Shown here piece by piece: positions 8,491 through 9,687 of a DNA stretch of 9,687 nt. The notes under the pieces are model-generated. The model did not search any database, had not been told where the DNA came from, and saw only the letters and a list, made by a program, of their open reading frames with translations. Position 1 is the stretch's first letter; each line of letters opens with the position of its first letter. This DNA is from Pseudopedobacter sp040392825 (GTDB taxonomy: Bacteria; Bacteroidota; Bacteroidia; Sphingobacteriales; Sphingobacteriaceae), in the NCBI RefSeq assembly GCF_040392825.1, contig NZ_JBEBVH010000150.1, forward strand, positions 1 through 9,687. The letters are read 5' to 3'. Both the position numbers and the translations under genes were made by a program.

Positions 8491-8581
8491 TAGGTTTAAT
8501 TTTCAATTGATGCTCCAAGTAAAATTCAGTTGAATCCTAATGCATATCCCGGGAACGGTGCGAACGTTTTCGGGATTTTTT
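8491..8581 (+). ncRNA. Predicted antisense small RNA to the susC leader (DonS-like)
   Basis: A promoter-like element ending at 8485 and an intrinsic terminator ending at 8581 delimit a putative RNA of about 90 nt. It has no meaningful open frame. It is antisense to nearly the whole susC leader, stopping about 8 bases short of the start codon. In Bacteroides, cis-encoded antisense RNAs of the DonS type lie opposite susC leaders in loci with a sigma/anti-sigma pair and repress susC expression. The position, strand and context here are the same, but I base this on arrangement and not on sequence homology. The start coordinate is approximate. The alternative is that the hairpin merely blocks stray antisense transcription into fecR. 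Confidence 0.5.
8546..8581 (+). terminator. Intrinsic terminator on the plus strand
   Basis: Arms 8546-8557 (ATCCCGGGAACG) and 8565-8576 (CGTTTTCGGGAT) pair over 12 continuous base pairs around a 7-base loop, GTGCGAA, followed by a T run at 8576-8581. Two of the pairs are G-U wobbles when read as plus-strand RNA. Read on the minus strand the same positions become A-C mismatches, and no T run follows. The strand asymmetry therefore says that the structure acts on plus-strand transcripts, opposite to every protein gene in the window, so it is not the fecR terminator. Confidence 0.8.
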
Positions 8582-8607
8582 ATAGGATATCAGCTATGAT
8601 TATATAA

Positions 8608-9687
8608 TTAATCCATAACTATTACCCTCCTTCCTTTACCAATAGACTCTTCAGGAATTATCTTAAACTTTACTATTCCCGTAAGTTCAAGCCCTTTTAG
8701 CAATTCTTCCAAATCCTTTGATTTTGAATAAATTCCACCAAATATTTTCCCATCCGAGCTTGTTTCATATTCGATATCGACATTATACCATCGAGAAATC
8801 TGTTTCATTACGTCCCTGATATTATCATCTTTAAATAGGAAATACCCCTCTTTCCAGGCCAGTATTTGTTTTAAATTGGCCTCCTGTACTTTAATCTCTG
8901 TATTTTTATTAGCCACTACCCCCTGTTGCCCTGGTTTTAAAACTACGTTATGAGTCCCTTGTGAAACCTTAACAGAGCCCTCAGCTAAAGTTGTCTTTTC
9001 AACCTCGTCATCCGTATAGGCAGAGATATTAAAATGGGTTCCTAACACCTGTACTCTTGACGTTCTGGTTTTTACAATAAAAGGCATTTTTTCATTTCTC
9101 GCTACCTCGAAATAAGCCTCTCCTGCAAGTTCAACAAGTCTTTCTATACCTCTGAAGTTTGAAGGGTAATAAAGAGTAGAATTGGCATTTAACCAAACTT
9201 TAGTCCCATCGGCCAGTGTCAATTTATATTGAAACCCTTTTGGAACATATAACTTGTTTACTGAAGCATTTAAATAACCCCAGCTATTTGTCACCTTATA
9301 TTCTACTTCCCCATTTGCTGTTTTGCTTATTTTTGAAGAGCCATCCTCAGTAAGCACCCCATTGTTGGCACTATCCAAAGAAATTACAGACCCGTCAGAT
9401 AATGTTAGCATTACTGCAGATGAATCTTGTACCGGAGAAGGGATTCTTGATTTAACTGAAACAGCTTTTACTTTTTCAAGTTCCAAATCTTTCTTATATA
9501 CCCTGTATTCCATAATACCAATAGACAGGATCAAAATAATTGCTGCGGCATACTTTATCCATAACCTGTATATGTTAACCTCTTTCTTATTTATTGTTTT
9601 GAAAATGCGGTCGTATATTTTTTTTTGTAGGTTTTTGTCTTTGTTCAATTCCCCGGGACTTGAGTCCTGAAGCATAAAGTTGTCCTC
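8608..9687 (-). CDS. FecR family anti-sigma factor, 5' end cut by window edge
   Basis: The frame is open to the right edge (359 residues visible). It is an inner-membrane anti-sigma or sigma-regulator protein that holds an ECF sigma factor until a SusC-type transporter signals ligand. Numbering from the first internal Met (9675): residues 1-39 are the end of the cytoplasmic sigma-binding region, about 40-56 form a single membrane helix (YAAAIILILSIGIM), about 143-240 form the FecR domain (VPKGFQYKLTLADGTKVWLNANS, GEAYFEVA, VLGTHFNI), and about 282-350 form the DUF4974-type C-terminal domain (YFLFKDDNIRDVMKQISRWYNVDIEYE). Family members usually have a longer cytoplasmic part, and the frame continues upstream of the Met as EDNF, so the true start is probably outside the window. 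A partner sigma factor gene is expected beyond the edge but is not visible. The stop lies 125 bases before the SusC start, a gap unlike the tight operon downstream. Confidence 0.93.
   Translation of the reverse strand, partial: EDNFMLQDSSPGELNKDKNLQKKIYDRIFKTINKKEVNIYRLWIKYAAAIILILSIGIMEYRVYKKDLELEKVKAVSVKSRIPSPVQDSSAVMLTLSDGSVISLDSANNGVLTEDGSSKISKTANGEVEYKVTNSWGYLNASVNKLYVPKGFQYKLTLADGTKVWLNANSTLYYPSNFRGIERLVELAGEAYFEVARNEKMPFIVKTRTSRVQVLGTHFNISAYTDDEVEKTTLAEGSVKVSQGTHNVVLKPGQQGVVANKNTEIKVQEANLKQILAWKEGYFLFKDDNIRDVMKQISRWYNVDIEYETSSDGKIFGGIYSKSKDLEELLKGLELTGIVKFKIIPEESIGKGRRVIVMD

Larger units (their letters stand above)
8483..8607 (-). promoter_or_regulatory. Leader region of the susC operon
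   Basis: This 125-base gap between the FecR stop and the SusC start should contain the operon's promoter and 5' leader. On the minus strand I find no match to the housekeeping Bacteroidota -7 box TAnnTTTG, which fits transcription by an alternative (ECF) sigma factor controlled by the adjacent FecR protein. I could not identify an ECF promoter by eye. The region also contains a 12-base dyad (8524-8535, ATTCA-GT-TGAAT) and a palindrome TCAATTGA (8503-8510), whose roles are unknown. It is fully overlapped on the other strand by a predicted antisense transcript and its terminator. Confidence 0.5.

Noticed and set aside
8483..8518. A 12-residue N-terminal extension of SusC starting at TTG 8518
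   Set aside because: The ATG at 8482 gives a typical SusC leader, while the extension begins with a rare start codon and adds no signal feature.
8546..8581. The hairpin as a minus-strand terminator of fecR or an attenuator of susC
   Set aside because: On the minus strand the stem has two A-C mismatches and no T run follows; the T run is on the plus-strand side.
9323..9670. A 115-residue plus-strand open frame opposite FecR
   Set aside because: It is antisense to the membrane and linker part of FecR, and its hydrophobic look is explained by the complementary sequence.
9664..9675. ATG at 9675 as the true FecR start
   Set aside because: The frame is open upstream to the window edge and the cytoplasmic sigma-binding part would be too short for the family, so I treat the gene as truncated.
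1..9687. CRISPR arrays, tRNA or rRNA genes, insertion sequences, or phage features
   Set aside because: I saw no regularly spaced repeats, no tRNA-like or rRNA sequence, and no transposase or integrase; coding sequence fills almost the whole window.

Overview
The window looks like part of a Bacteroidota chromosome, most likely a Sphingobacteriaceae or Pedobacter-type soil or aquatic bacterium. The evidence is a SusC/SusD pair, a FecR anti-sigma factor with a DUF4974-type C-terminus, BACON and DUF5689 domains, lipoprotein signals of Bacteroidota type, AT-rich DNA, and a promoter-like match to the Bacteroidota -7 consensus TAnnTTTG. The genus is an inference from the style of the proteins.

All six protein genes are on the minus strand and read from high to low coordinates. 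They are: a FecR-type anti-sigma factor (8608-9687, cut by the right edge), a 125-base leader, a SusC-type TonB-dependent transporter with an STN domain (5090-8482), a SusD-type lipoprotein (3532-5067), two tandem paralogous endonuclease/exonuclease/phosphatase (EEP) enzymes (2684-3532 and 1771-2673), and a large BACON-DUF5689 lipoprotein (1-1759, cut by the left edge). Spacing from SusC onward is 22, -1, 10 and 11 bases, so this is one operon. No gap of more than 300 bases lacks a gene.

The layout is that of a polysaccharide-utilisation locus, but the visible enzymes are two predicted phosphodiesterases or phosphatases, with no glycoside hydrolase, lyase or sulfatase. My reading is a SusCD-type system for a phosphoester-containing ligand, such as nucleic acid, a phospholipid head group, a teichoic-acid-like polymer or a phosphorylated glycan. 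SusD and the BACON-DUF5689 protein would bind ligand at the surface. The lipid-anchored EEP enzyme would cut at the outer membrane, SusC would import the products, and the second EEP enzyme, with a cleavable signal peptide, would finish in the periplasm. Ligand-loaded SusC would signal through its STN domain to FecR and an ECF sigma factor, probably encoded just beyond the right edge.

The most notable non-coding feature is on the plus strand in the fecR-susC gap. A promoter-like element overlaps the susC start codon and is followed about 60 bases later by a strong intrinsic terminator. Together they predict a roughly 90-nt antisense RNA to the susC leader, resembling the DonS-type antisense RNAs of Bacteroides loci.
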